NCBI GenBank assembly: GCA_026004535.1
Contig: BPJI01000002.1
Coordinates: forward strand, 1-64,000
Length of the DNA stretch: 64,000 nucleotides
Reading direction: 5' to 3'
Source of the DNA: Candidatus Parcubacteria bacterium
Lineage (GTDB): Bacteria > Patescibacteria > Paceibacteria > UBA6257 > HR35
Of the stretch, positions 45,145 to 53,735 are shown one piece after another (positions within the stretch are counted from its first letter, which is position 1; each line of letters opens with the position of its first letter). The notes below the pieces were generated by a model. That model was not told the DNA's origin and ran no database searches. It was given only the letters and a program-made list of their open reading frames with translations. The translations under genes were made by a program, and so were the position numbers.

Positions 45145-45692
45145 TGTTTTTTATTCATTATTTTGATATATTTTTGCGATATTTTATCAAAATCATATAG
45201 TTTGCTTTCTGCATAAAGGTTGTTTGCCATTTCAAGCAATCTTTTTTTATTCTCTTCAATTGACTCTATTCCATCGCTTGCCAAATTGTAATTAAATACT
45301 TGGTTTCTACTCTTGTAGTAATTGTCCAAAAAGTCGTATGCCTGATACACTTTTTTAAATTTGTATTTAGTAAATCTCTTTTTAATCAATTCACGTACAT
45401 AACTTATATCTTCCATTGTTAATTCGTGCGTTTTACTTATTACGCTTAATTCGCCCTCTTCAAATTCGCCATATATCTTCTTAACGTCCATCAAAAATTT
45501 AAGTTTCAATTCGCTTTTTAAATTTTTGTATAGTTCTTGCTTTATTAAACAAATAATTTCTTTAATTTTATTGCTTGATATTGTTGAATTTAAGGCATTT
45601 GCATAAGCAGAAATTTGATTGAAAATTTTTTTGTCGGTGTTTTCATCGTAATTAAAATAATCAATAATTCCAAAATTTTCTATCTTTTCCAT
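45141..45692 (-). CDS. Uncharacterised protein (183 aa)
   Basis: A soluble helical protein (many Lys, Glu, Ile) with no recognised domain, in the same minus-strand group as the GH108 enzyme 21 bp upstream. It might be a lysis- or entry-associated accessory, judged from position only. Confidence 0.7.
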   Translation of the reverse strand: MEKIENFGIIDYFNYDENTDKKIFNQISAYANALNSTISSNKIKEIICLIKQELYKNLKSELKLKFLMDVKKIYGEFEEGELSVISKTHELTMEDISYVRELIKKRFTKYKFKKVYQAYDFLDNYYKSRNQVFNYNLASDGIESIEENKKRLLEMANNLYAESKLYDFDKISQKYIKIMNKKQ

Positions 45693-45713
45693 ATTATTAA
45701 ATTTTTATTCTTT

Positions 45714-46445
45714 TTACATTCTACGAAATAAATATATTATCAAAGTTAAAAAAACTGCTGATGTAATAACAATTAAAAATACAAATAGTATCTTTTCCTT
45801 GTCAATATTTGGGTCATCGTCAGTATTATTATTGACCCCAGAAGGTTTTATATCTTCATAAGGGACAAAAATGTGGCTATTTATTCTGTTTAGTATCCCT
45901 TGAAGAAATTTTTTGTTTTTATCTGATTCGTAAGCAGTCCATCTACTCTTTAGCTTATTAAATAATTGCTCTTGTTTTTCTTTATTCATTTTATTTATCT
46001 CTTCGCTCAATATAGGCATATATTCATGTGGTATAGAAGGATAGTCGGTAATTTTTTTCCCTTTTATTTCCGCAACAGCATTTTTTAAATCTTGTCGGGC
46101 TTGCGATTCACCGGATTTAACCATCATATCAAAAATAAGTTGCTTTATAGACCTATTTTTGATATTATCTAATTTGTTGTTTTTGTGATTGTATATGTAA
46201 TCATAATATAACTTTTTTGCATCATCTTTAGTCAGATTTTGAATAAATTGCTTAATCTTTGTGGGATTGGTATATTTAAGTTTATCCCTAACAAAATTGC
46301 ATGTGATACCATATTTTGTGAGAAACTTGTAATTTACGCCGTCAATAGTGCAAAAATTACCTGAATCTAAATTAGAGTCGTTTATTTCGCCTTCATACTT
46401 AAAAACGTGCTCTATTATTTTTTCATAATCTTTTGAATAAGGCAT
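45714..46445 (-). CDS. Tail-anchored GH108 muramidase (243 aa)
   Basis: The N-terminus (IEHVFKYEGEINDSN, with the likely catalytic glutamate Glu18 or Glu20, followed by a DGVNYKFLTKYGIT segment) matches glycoside hydrolase family 108 (N-acetylmuramidases of phage lysis), with KSGESQARQDL further on. The C-terminal membrane segment (about 219-239) is an unusual addition: most phage muramidases of this family end soluble. An anchored enzyme would digest the wall locally, as during entry through a virion membrane or at the host inner membrane. A CAAAAATA (-7 like) box lies at 46465-46472 on this strand. Confidence 0.8.
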   Translation of the reverse strand: MPYSKDYEKIIEHVFKYEGEINDSNLDSGNFCTIDGVNYKFLTKYGITCNFVRDKLKYTNPTKIKQFIQNLTKDDAKKLYYDYIYNHKNNKLDNIKNRSIKQLIFDMMVKSGESQARQDLKNAVAEIKGKKITDYPSIPHEYMPILSEEINKMNKEKQEQLFNKLKSRWTAYESDKNKKFLQGILNRINSHIFVPYEDIKPSGVNNNTDDDPNIDKEKILFVFLIVITSAVFLTLIIYLFRRM

Positions 46446-46493
46446 ATGTTAATTTTGAGACACACAAAAATAAAATTTTATTTAGAAATATAT

Positions 46494-46501
46494 TATATTT
46501 G
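46494..46501 (+). promoter_or_regulatory. Possible -7 promoter box (TATATTTG)
   Basis: TATATTTG lies 18 bp before the ATG at 46520. It overlaps the upstream side of the divergent GH108 gene, whose own box-like TATTTTTG is on the other strand at 46472-46465. Confidence 0.55.
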
Positions 46502-46519
46502 CAATATAAAAATTTAAAT

Positions 46520-47692
46520 ATGGCTACTTTAATAGATGTTTTAAAAAAGGAGCAAATAAAAGAATTGACAAATGATAATACGTCTCCTGTATTATTATTA
46601 AACAATTTGGCAACAAATGAAAAGTTATATCTGTATGGTTATGACTTGAAAACCAAAACATTTAAAGGATTGTATGTCGATTCTGATGGAGACGCCAAAA
46701 TTGTAAATGTTTCAAAAACCGAAAACTCCAATTGGTATAATAATCCCGAAAAATATTTGATTATTGACTTGTCGGATATAAAGAAAAAAAACAATCAAGA
46801 TTTTGGCAATTACATCAATGAATATATTAAACATGCATCAAAAGTAAATAATAAATTTGAAGAAGGTGGAGTGGTTGAAGGTGGATACGAAGACGAAATT
46901 GTTTTGAGAAAATCTATTAAAAACTTGTTTATAGAGATAAAAGATTTGTCCGCATTTGATATTTATGCCATTGAGCAATATATCAATAAATTCTACGAAG
47001 TTCCACTTCCAATAGGTTCTTTTTACGATTATTATTACAAACAAACATACGGATTTACTGATTTTACATTATTTGATTTGCTTGTAACCGACGTTGAAAA
47101 TCTTAAAACTATCAATAATACATTGGTTATTATTACATCAATATTGAATACTGATTATATTTCGGAATTGAATCCTGAAATAGAGGTTGAGAAATTGAGT
47201 GAAAAAGATATTGACATTTTTGAAAGATTGCCGGACGCAGAAACACTGAAAGAAAAAAGGAAAAAGAAAGAAGAAGAAGCAAAAGTTGAAGTGGCTGAAA
47301 TCAAAAAAGTTGAGAAAGATAAAAAGAAAGATGAAAGAAAAGTTGTCAAAATTGACGTTTTTGACTTCCCGTTGATAAATGTATTATTGGTTGAGTATAT
47401 TGGCGAGTTCTTTTCTTTTGACGAATCTGAAATGACAAAAGAAAATATTGAATATGTTTACCAATCAATTGATAGTAGTTTGCAACAATATATGACCGAT
47501 AAAGAAATAAACAAAGATATTTATTATTCTTTCGACGAAGTTGAAAAAGAAATAACTGAATTGTATCAATATTCCCAAGAGATAAAGGACGTTTTAAATA
47601 GGTTCTATGCTAATTCAAAAGACGATAGTGATTTAAACAAATATGTTGCATTTAAGTTCATAAAAGGTTTAAGATACTTGAATTTAATATAG
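46520..47692 (+). CDS. Uncharacterised protein with EEGG motif (390 aa)
   Basis: The ATG at 46520 is preferred over an upstream in-frame start that would run back through the promoter and the divergent gene. A KFEEGGVVEGG motif lies at about 112-122. A Lys/Glu-rich segment (about 245-300) predicts a charged helix. It belongs with the other proteins that carry F/Y-x-K/R/E-GG. No known domain is recognised. Confidence 0.7.
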   Translation: MATLIDVLKKEQIKELTNDNTSPVLLLNNLATNEKLYLYGYDLKTKTFKGLYVDSDGDAKIVNVSKTENSNWYNNPEKYLIIDLSDIKKKNNQDFGNYINEYIKHASKVNNKFEEGGVVEGGYEDEIVLRKSIKNLFIEIKDLSAFDIYAIEQYINKFYEVPLPIGSFYDYYYKQTYGFTDFTLFDLLVTDVENLKTINNTLVIITSILNTDYISELNPEIEVEKLSEKDIDIFERLPDAETLKEKRKKKEEEAKVEVAEIKKVEKDKKKDERKVVKIDVFDFPLINVLLVEYIGEFFSFDESEMTKENIEYVYQSIDSSLQQYMTDKEINKDIYYSFDEVEKEITELYQYSQEIKDVLNRFYANSKDDSDLNKYVAFKFIKGLRYLNLI

Positions 47693-47695
47693 CAA

Positions 47696-48178
47696 TTAGT
47701 TCATATTAAAACAAAAGATTGGAAAAGTTCTTAAATGCACCGAGAGAACGCCTTTGGTTTCCAATATATCTATAATAGGCGTCGGCTCAAAAATGTTATC
47801 ATAAAGCAATTCGTTTTCATAAGTTATCATGACAAATTTCTTAATGGATATATCGTGTAAAATTTCTATTACGGCAGGATAATAACTTTTCAATTTGTCG
47901 TCATAATTATATCCCAATATTACAATTGTGGCTGTTTTATTTTCTTTATCATAGTTTATTACGTAATAATGAAAGTATTTATCAATCAAATGAGCATAAG
48001 CAATCTTATCGTGTAATAAAGAATATATACCATCAATATATTCTTGCTTATCGTTGAATTTTAGGGATAGAATTATTCTATCAATAACCAATTCGTCAAA
48101 ATCACTAAAATCGTGGTCTTTATATCTGATTTTAGAGAGTTTATCGTTTAGGTAGTTTATCGAATTTTTAATATCCAT
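47696..48178 (-). CDS. Uncharacterised protein (160 aa)
   Basis: A soluble alpha/beta protein, convergent with the preceding plus-strand gene at a 3-bp gap. It is the last gene before the direct-repeat-flanked island at 48.2-50.6 kb. No motif is recognised. Confidence 0.7.
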   Translation of the reverse strand: MDIKNSINYLNDKLSKIRYKDHDFSDFDELVIDRIILSLKFNDKQEYIDGIYSLLHDKIAYAHLIDKYFHYYVINYDKENKTATIVILGYNYDDKLKSYYPAVIEILHDISIKKFVMITYENELLYDNIFEPTPIIDILETKGVLSVHLRTFPIFCFNMN

Positions 48179-48217
48179 AACATAAAAATTTGCAATAAAA
48201 ATAACAAATTAGTTAAA

Positions 48218-48261
48218 TTTAAAGTGTTTATATCAAAAAGATAATTATAGACATATACTTA
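48218..48261. repeat. Left copy of 44-bp direct repeat flanking the island
   Basis: Starts TTTAAAGTGTTTATAT and shares about 40 of 44 positions with 50552-50595. The two copies bracket a module containing the broken AbiJ-like gene and an orphan methyltransferase. Confidence 0.7.
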
Positions 48262-48281
48262 TAAATTATAATGACTTGAAT

Positions 48282-48512
48282 TCACATACTCTTAAGAATC
48301 CACCAGTAATCCCAATCGAAATTGTTCACTCTATGTTGCCAAATATCTTCTAAAGCATTACGGAATCTATCATCAGTAGATGGCATTTTTTCCAAATTAT
48401 AAATTCTATTTAAAAAGTCTGTTTCATCTAACCGTCCATGCCACCTAAATATCTTTTATTTTATCTCATCAAAAAGGTCTTTTCTTGTTACAGCACTTAT
48501 TTGATTATCCAT
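48282..48512 (-). pseudogene. Remnant of AbiJ-like abortive-infection gene
   Basis: From the ATG at 48512 the frame reads DNQISAVTRKDLFDEIK, then a TAA stop at codon 19, and continues in the same frame as FRWHGRLDETDFLNRIY, LEKMPSTDDRFRNALEDIW and QHRVNNFDWDYWW before a second stop. This order (TR-D-x-F-D, W-GRL-E-x-DFL, PS-D-R, W-x-HR-x-NN-DW) is what I recognise as the N-terminal domain of AbiJ-type proteins. The rest of the protein is missing. It is likely a decayed defence gene. Confidence 0.65.
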
Positions 48513-48926
48513 AATTCTTTTATTTTTTCACCTAACGGTGTCAGGCGGTACTATTATTAGCATTTTTATGTTTTATTGACAAGCCTGTCAATATAATTAA
48601 GCAATATTTCGCCTTGTTTTGTCAAATAAAACAGATTGATAATCAATAAGGTGTAATTTCATTAAACAAAATTGTTTAAATAACGAAGTATTATTTCCCC
48701 TCATTTTGTTTAAAATAAAGTGTTGACTATCAGGTTTTTGCAATTTATTTAAACAATATTTGTACTAAATTCAACTAATAAATGCAACTTTTTGATGGTT
48801 CAAATATAAATAAAATTTTAATCTTGGAAAAATAAATAGATGTATGAGTAAATATTTATAGAAAACTCTACTCAAACAAGCAGTTTTTAGAAAAATTTAT
48901 AGCTTTGTGTAAGTTAAAAGATTAGT
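48513..48926. other. Non-coding stretch of the island
   Basis: About 410 bp without a gene. It holds a CACCTAACGGTGTCAGGCGG segment at about 48531-48550 that is richer in GC than its surroundings and resembles the outer boxes of integron attC sites, and a perfect inverted repeat ATTGACA-agcc-TGTCAAT at 48575-48592 that could be an operator. Neither is proven. Confidence 0.45.
48900..48907 (+). promoter_or_regulatory. Possible -7 promoter box (TAGCTTTG)
   Basis: TAGCTTTG fits TAnnTTTG, 19 bp before the ATG at 48927 of the methyltransferase gene. Confidence 0.5.
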
Positions 48927-50483
48927 ATGGTGATAGAAGCATCACATAAAAAATTAAACGGGGTTGTTTACACACCTCAATGGATAGTGGAATTAATTTT
49001 AGATTATTTGAACTATCAAAAAAATATTGAAACAAAAAGAATAATTGACCCTGCTTGTGGCGATGGAGCTTTTTTAGAAATTATAGTGGATAGATTTATT
49101 AAAAGTGCCCTTAAAAATAATTTATCTACCATTAAAATTAAAGAATTATTAGAGCAAAATATTTATGGATGGGATATTGATAAAAAAGCATTGAAATTTT
49201 GTAAGATTAAATTAGATAATGTTGCTCATCAATATGATATAAAAAACATCAATTGGAATTTAACTAATGTAGATAGCTTAAATAAAGAATTTGCCAAGAA
49301 ATACTTTAATTTTTTTGATTTTGTTGTTGGGAATCCACCATATATCAGAATTCAGAATATTGAAAAAGACAAACGAAAAAATATACAAGAAAGTTGGATT
49401 TTGTGTAAGAAAGGTTCTACAGATATATTTTTGGCTTTTTTTGAATTAGGAGTTTACTTATTAAATACAGAAGGGTTATTAGGTTACATTACTCCAAATA
49501 CTTATTTAAAAACTTCTGCAGGAAAGGATTTAAGAATTTTCATAAAAAACAAATTAAAAACATTAATCAACTTTAATCATTATCAGGTTTTTGAAAATGC
49601 AACCACTTACTCTTTAATTACAATTCTGTCAAAAAAAAATAATGAAAACAAATTTTCTTTATACGAAGGAAATGATAAGAAAAAAATAAAATTTGTTGAT
49701 GTAATTGAAACAGAGAATATTAATAATAACAACTGGATTTTGGCTTCTAATAAAATACTAAAAAGAATAAAAGCAATAGAAAGCAGAGGAATTCCTTTAA
49801 AAGAAATTGCTAATATACATGTAGGTATTACCACACTTGCTGATGATTATTATATATTTGAAAACCCTGTTTTTCAACAAGATACAGCAATAATATATGT
49901 TGATAATGAATACTTTGAAATAGAAAATAATATTTTGAAACCTATTGTAAAAGCATCCATTTTAAAGCATTCTAACGAAGAACAAAATAGGTATATTATT
50001 TTTCCATACAAACTAAATCATAATAAACATCAAATAATTCCTGAAGAAGAACTTAAAAAGGAATATCCATTGACATATCATTATTTTACAAAAATAAAAG
50101 ACAAACTATTATCAAGAGACGGTGGAAATGAAAATACAGTTGCATGGTATGCATTTGGAAGATCACAAGGGCTTGATACATCATTTGGTAAAAAGATACT
50201 AACATCTCCAATGAATTTAAAACCCAATTTTATACTATGGGAAAAACCTGAATATACTTTCTATTCCGGTTATTGTATAAAATATGATGGAGACCTTTAC
50301 GAATTGCTTAAAGAGTTAAATTCTGATGATATGGACTTTTATATAAAATATGTTAGCAGAGATTATAAAAACAATTATAAATCCTATTCTAAAACATTTA
50401 TTGAAAATTTCGGCATTGATAATCCAAAAATTATTGAAGAATATAAAAGAAAAAAACACTCCTTATTTGATTTTCAGTATTAA
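48927..50483 (+). CDS. Orphan N6-adenine DNA methyltransferase, TaqI/Eco57I type (518 aa)
   Basis: The N-terminus has GVVYTPQWIVELIL (a motif X-like start), then DPACGDGAFLE (motif I, S-adenosylmethionine binding, 41-51) and a VGNPPYIRIQN (motif IV, Asn136-Pro-Pro-Tyr139), followed by LGYITPNTYLKTSAG. These are the features of adenine methyltransferases of the M.TaqI/Eco57I group. The C-terminal 230 residues, beginning near RIKAIESRGIPLKEIA, look like a target-recognition domain. No restriction endonuclease is adjacent, so it is an orphan that may protect the virus DNA. It lies between direct repeats beside a broken AbiJ-like gene. Confidence 0.85.
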   Translation: MVIEASHKKLNGVVYTPQWIVELILDYLNYQKNIETKRIIDPACGDGAFLEIIVDRFIKSALKNNLSTIKIKELLEQNIYGWDIDKKALKFCKIKLDNVAHQYDIKNINWNLTNVDSLNKEFAKKYFNFFDFVVGNPPYIRIQNIEKDKRKNIQESWILCKKGSTDIFLAFFELGVYLLNTEGLLGYITPNTYLKTSAGKDLRIFIKNKLKTLINFNHYQVFENATTYSLITILSKKNNENKFSLYEGNDKKKIKFVDVIETENINNNNWILASNKILKRIKAIESRGIPLKEIANIHVGITTLADDYYIFENPVFQQDTAIIYVDNEYFEIENNILKPIVKASILKHSNEEQNRYIIFPYKLNHNKHQIIPEEELKKEYPLTYHYFTKIKDKLLSRDGGNENTVAWYAFGRSQGLDTSFGKKILTSPMNLKPNFILWEKPEYTFYSGYCIKYDGDLYELLKELNSDDMDFYIKYVSRDYKNNYKSYSKTFIENFGIDNPKIIEEYKRKKHSLFDFQY

Positions 50484-50551
50484 AAATCTTCGCCTTATGA
50501 ATGTCGTATTTTGCACAGCATCCGCATTAGGCGGACACGCTTCGCTATATA
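50484..50551. other. GC-richer scar after the methyltransferase
   Basis: A 68-bp stretch with a 19-codon frame (MNVVFCTASALGGHASLYI) and the segment GCATTAGGCGGACACGC, much richer in GC than the rest of the window. It looks like a remnant of other DNA carried in with the island, possibly a cassette end, and leads straight into the right direct repeat. Confidence 0.45.
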
Positions 50552-50595
50552 TTTAAAGTGTTTATATTAAAAAAATAATTATAGATAGATACTTA
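50552..50595. repeat. Right copy of 44-bp direct repeat flanking the island
   Basis: Matches 48218-48261 at about 40 of 44 positions, in the same orientation. It lies just upstream of the promoter box of the 283-aa gene, so it may also be part of that gene's control region. Confidence 0.7.
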
Positions 50596-50613
50596 CAATT
50601 ACTTGATATATTT

Positions 50614-50621
50614 TATATTTG
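50614..50621 (+). promoter_or_regulatory. Possible -7 promoter box (TATATTTG)
   Basis: TATATTTG lies 16 bp before the ATG at 50638, in the gap directly after the right direct repeat. Confidence 0.5.
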
Positions 50622-50637
50622 TAATAAAATAATTCTT

Positions 50638-51489
50638 ATGAGTTCAAAACACAAAGAAAAAATTAAAAAATATGGAAGGAAAATAAAATCTCTTGAGAGT
50701 AAAAGAGATAAATTAATTAAGACAATAAAGAAGAATAAGAAAACAATATTGAGCAATTTAGATAATATCATAGAAAGTTTGCCGGAGGTTAAGAGTAAGA
50801 ATGACTATGATATGATTATGTCTTTTAAAATGGGTGGTGCTTATAGTATGTATGGGATGTCTGCAAGATATATGGCTGCAATGGAAAATCCGAGCATCAT
50901 AAATTTGCATAGGTTGACTTTAAATGCCTTGAGTGGAGTTAAAATTAATGAAAAAGATACCGAATTGTTTTATAAAATACTACACAATTGGATAAACTTT
51001 CGTATGCCTTCGGTTGAATATCATCACGAAGCATCGTCACCAAATAAAATTGAGTATTTTTTGTATAAGAAAGAAATAGAAAAATTGAAAGAGAAAATAA
51101 ATGAAGACGTTGAGGAAATAATTGATTTTTATTTTCAAAAGCAAATTGATATGTATAATACAATAATTTTGCATAGATTGGCATCTTTGTCAAAAAGAAA
51201 AAGAGGAAAGTTAATACAAGAATTTTTAAATAAAAACGGCAAATATTTTTATAGAGAACTAACGCCCGATAAGAATGAATACAAAGTAATAACATTTGAA
51301 GAAATGAAAGGCAAATATGGTTGGTTTAAGGCAGACAATAAGTATAAATTAGAAGTTTATTATACAGGTTATTATTTAAGCAAAAATAAGTTTGTTGAGT
51401 TTTTGAAAGAATATATGTATATGAATAATAATGACATTGATTATTATTTGGAAAGCAAAATATACTATTTGTCTGAAGATTTTGTATAA
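50638..51489 (+). CDS. Uncharacterised charged helical protein (283 aa)
   Basis: The first 50 residues are very basic (KKYGRKIKSLESKRDKLIK) and form a likely coiled coil or nucleic-acid-binding helix. The rest is helical with many Met and Tyr (MGGAYSMYGMSARYMAAM). There is no membrane segment and no recognised family. Confidence 0.7.
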   Translation: MSSKHKEKIKKYGRKIKSLESKRDKLIKTIKKNKKTILSNLDNIIESLPEVKSKNDYDMIMSFKMGGAYSMYGMSARYMAAMENPSIINLHRLTLNALSGVKINEKDTELFYKILHNWINFRMPSVEYHHEASSPNKIEYFLYKKEIEKLKEKINEDVEEIIDFYFQKQIDMYNTIILHRLASLSKRKRGKLIQEFLNKNGKYFYRELTPDKNEYKVITFEEMKGKYGWFKADNKYKLEVYYTGYYLSKNKFVEFLKEYMYMNNNDIDYYLESKIYYLSEDFV

Positions 51490-51542
51490 TAAATACTATA
51501 AAATTAAGATATAAACATCACCCTAATTAAATTAAATTTATG

Positions 51543-51550
51543 TAAATTTG
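51543..51550 (+). promoter_or_regulatory. Possible -7 promoter box (TAAATTTG)
   Basis: TAAATTTG lies 23 bp before the ATG at 51574 of the first SRIRALD-family gene. Confidence 0.5.
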
Positions 51551-51573
51551 TTTCATAATTAAATCATAAAACT

Positions 51574-51756
51574 ATGAAAAAAACAAAAATCAAAAAAAAT
51601 AAAACAGAAGTAGGCGTATCAAAAAATCCGCACATATTAGAGGAAGATATATTAAAACACGAGGAGCATAAAGATATTAAAACAGGTACAAACATTCTTT
51701 GTATAAACATCGAAGAGACAAAAAGGAAAGGTTCAAGAATTCGTGCTTTGGATTAG
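51574..51756 (+). CDS. SRIRALD-family small protein, copy 1 (60 aa)
   Basis: A Lys-rich start is followed by EVGVSKNPHILEEDILKH, then EETKRKGSRIRALD at the C-terminus. A near copy is encoded on the opposite strand at 57723-57908 (about 39 of 49 residues identical from EVGVSK on). It lies 8 bp before the CCA-adding enzyme gene. Function is unknown; the conserved end suggests that the C-terminus matters. Confidence 0.75.
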   Translation: MKKTKIKKNKTEVGVSKNPHILEEDILKHEEHKDIKTGTNILCINIEETKRKGSRIRALD

Positions 51757-51764
51757 TATAAATA

Positions 51765-53123
51765 ATGGACACAATAAAGAATAAAATCAAAAATTCTTTA
51801 TCGTATTATTTTGACCTATTGTCGGAAATTGAGAGCAAATTTAAAGTAAAAGCATATATTGTCGGTGGTGCTGTAAGAGACGCAGGCATAGATGAAAAAG
51901 TAAAGGACATTGATATAGTTATTATTCCTTATAGGTATAATGTTTCCATAAATTTATTGGAATTGCAGACAAAAAAAATATCGCCTGCACAGGCGTTTCC
52001 TGTCTATATCTACACTTCAGACAATCCCAAATATTCAAACCAGCAGTATGAATTGGCAATAGGAAGGAAAGAGTATAAAACAGGTATTGGGCATAAAGGT
52101 TTCAATATTGTTCCTGCGGATGATATTTACACTGACTTATTAAGACGTGATTTTACAATAAACGCAATCGCAATAGACAAAAACGGCGAATTACATTATC
52201 CCAAAGACGCATTAAGAGACCTTGAAAAAAGGTTATTAAATCCTGTCGTTGAAAAACACTTCGTAGAAGACCCGTTGAGATACTATCGTGCCTTACGTTT
52301 TGCAACAAAAGGTTTTTCACTTACCCTTAGAATGATAAACACATTAAACAATATCCCACAATACGAATTGGAATCTATTCCTAATGAAAGAATATCAAAT
52401 GAAATGATGAAGGCATTTGGCGGTAAGTATCCAGAAAGATTTTTTACCTGCATGGCTTTATTGAATAATATACCTAATAAATTTCAGCACATAAAAAAAT
52501 GTTTATACGTTCCTTCGGGAAGAGGTGAAAAGCACTCTGACGAAAGGCATTTGTTAGATCACTTGAATAAAGTATTGAAATTATCAACAAGATTGACAAA
52601 TGATTATAATGTAAGATTGGCGGCATTCTATCATGATATTGGAAAGATATTTACAGACCCTAAAGAATATCCGAGACATTATGGACATGAGCAAAATGGC
52701 TACGATTTTGCCATTAAGTGGTTCAAAGACATGCGTTTTGAAAATAAAACAGTAGAGATTGTTTCCCGTGCGTGCAGGTATCATATGCTTATAGACAATT
52801 ACTATAATTTAAGGTTATCTAAATTGATTGACATTGTTTCTGAAAACAAATATTACATAAAAGAATTGGTTATGGTAAGTATTTGTGATGTGGATGATGA
52901 AAGGTATGAAAGAGAAGTTTGGGATGTTTTTAATCTTGTCTTGGAGGTGGTGAATATGAAACCGTCAATATTGATTGGTGAAGAAAAATTAAAGGAATTA
53001 AGCAGGAAAAATCCAGAAAATATCAGAAGTCTTTTAAAGCAACGACGTGTTGAAATATTGAAAGAAAAGTTATTAAGCGATATTAAGTTTAGTAATTATA
53101 TGATAATGCAGAAAGTAATATAA
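51765..53123 (+). CDS. cca: CCA-adding tRNA nucleotidyltransferase with HD domain (452 aa)
   Basis: The nucleotidyltransferase head has YIVGGAVRDAG (34-39 core), DIDIVI with the catalytic Asp48-x-Asp50, RRDFTINAIA, then DPLRYYRALRFA and NERISNEM, which are the conserved boxes of class II CCA-adding enzymes and poly(A) polymerases. The C-terminal half carries an HD-type phosphohydrolase motif (RLAAFYHDIGK, YGHEQNG). Such enzymes repair or build tRNA CCA ends. No tRNA gene is seen in this window. In a virus it could repair host tRNAs damaged by defence nucleases or mature tRNAs encoded elsewhere. The family call is firm. Confidence 0.9.
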   Translation: MDTIKNKIKNSLSYYFDLLSEIESKFKVKAYIVGGAVRDAGIDEKVKDIDIVIIPYRYNVSINLLELQTKKISPAQAFPVYIYTSDNPKYSNQQYELAIGRKEYKTGIGHKGFNIVPADDIYTDLLRRDFTINAIAIDKNGELHYPKDALRDLEKRLLNPVVEKHFVEDPLRYYRALRFATKGFSLTLRMINTLNNIPQYELESIPNERISNEMMKAFGGKYPERFFTCMALLNNIPNKFQHIKKCLYVPSGRGEKHSDERHLLDHLNKVLKLSTRLTNDYNVRLAAFYHDIGKIFTDPKEYPRHYGHEQNGYDFAIKWFKDMRFENKTVEIVSRACRYHMLIDNYYNLRLSKLIDIVSENKYYIKELVMVSICDVDDERYEREVWDVFNLVLEVVNMKPSILIGEEKLKELSRKNPENIRSLLKQRRVEILKEKLLSDIKFSNYMIMQKVI

Positions 53124-53177
53124 TAAGTTTGCTATAAAAAAAATAACCAAAAAAAGCGGTTAAAATTTCTTATAAAT

Positions 53178-53185
53178 TAAATTTG
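53178..53185 (+). promoter_or_regulatory. Possible -7 promoter box (TAAATTTG)
   Basis: TAAATTTG lies 32 bp before the ATG at 53218, in the spacer after the CCA-adding enzyme gene. It probably drives the three GG-motif genes. Confidence 0.5.
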
Positions 53186-53217
53186 TATAATCAATAATCA
53201 TAATAAAATTTACCAAT

Positions 53218-53718
53218 ATGATAAATTTTTTCTTAAAACGCAATCATACAAATAATAATCATCAAAATTATAAATTATATGAGAGGGGCGGATTATCCTA
53301 CGAAAAAATGGACATAGTAAGAACAAAAAGTGGGCTTCCGGCAATGTGGGAATCAGGCGGTGGTTATACCAATACGGGTGAAAGCGTCATAATTGCAGGG
53401 AGAAACGGAGAGCGAAAAAAACCTATATACATACGAAAAAAGGGTCATCTTGCCAATCGTGAACATGCACTTTATATTGTAAATAAGGGAGATATAGTCG
53501 TACAGGCATATCATCATAGAGAAGATTTTACAATTAGAGTTTATAAAATTGTAGATTTTGAAGATAATTATGCCATTTTAGAGTTGTTATATTATTATGA
53601 AGATGGAGAATGGGATAAGCCATTGCCAGAGAAATATAAAGATGTTGTGGATGCTGCCATGCATAAAGCCATCATTTATCATTGTAGGTATCCAGTTTAC
53701 TATAAAGAGCATGATTAA
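53218..53718 (+). CDS. GG-motif protein 1 (166 aa)
   Basis: The N-terminus begins MINFF, then a His/Asn-rich stretch and YERGG at residues 21-25. The remaining 140 residues include a beta-rich part (ESVIIAGRNGERKKPIYI). It is the first of three genes in a row that share a short N-terminal region ending in F/Y-x-K/R-GG. No known domain. Confidence 0.7.
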   Translation: MINFFLKRNHTNNNHQNYKLYERGGLSYEKMDIVRTKSGLPAMWESGGGYTNTGESVIIAGRNGERKKPIYIRKKGHLANREHALYIVNKGDIVVQAYHHREDFTIRVYKIVDFEDNYAILELLYYYEDGEWDKPLPEKYKDVVDAAMHKAIIYHCRYPVYYKEHD

Positions 53719-53735
53719 AATAAAAATTTACAACT

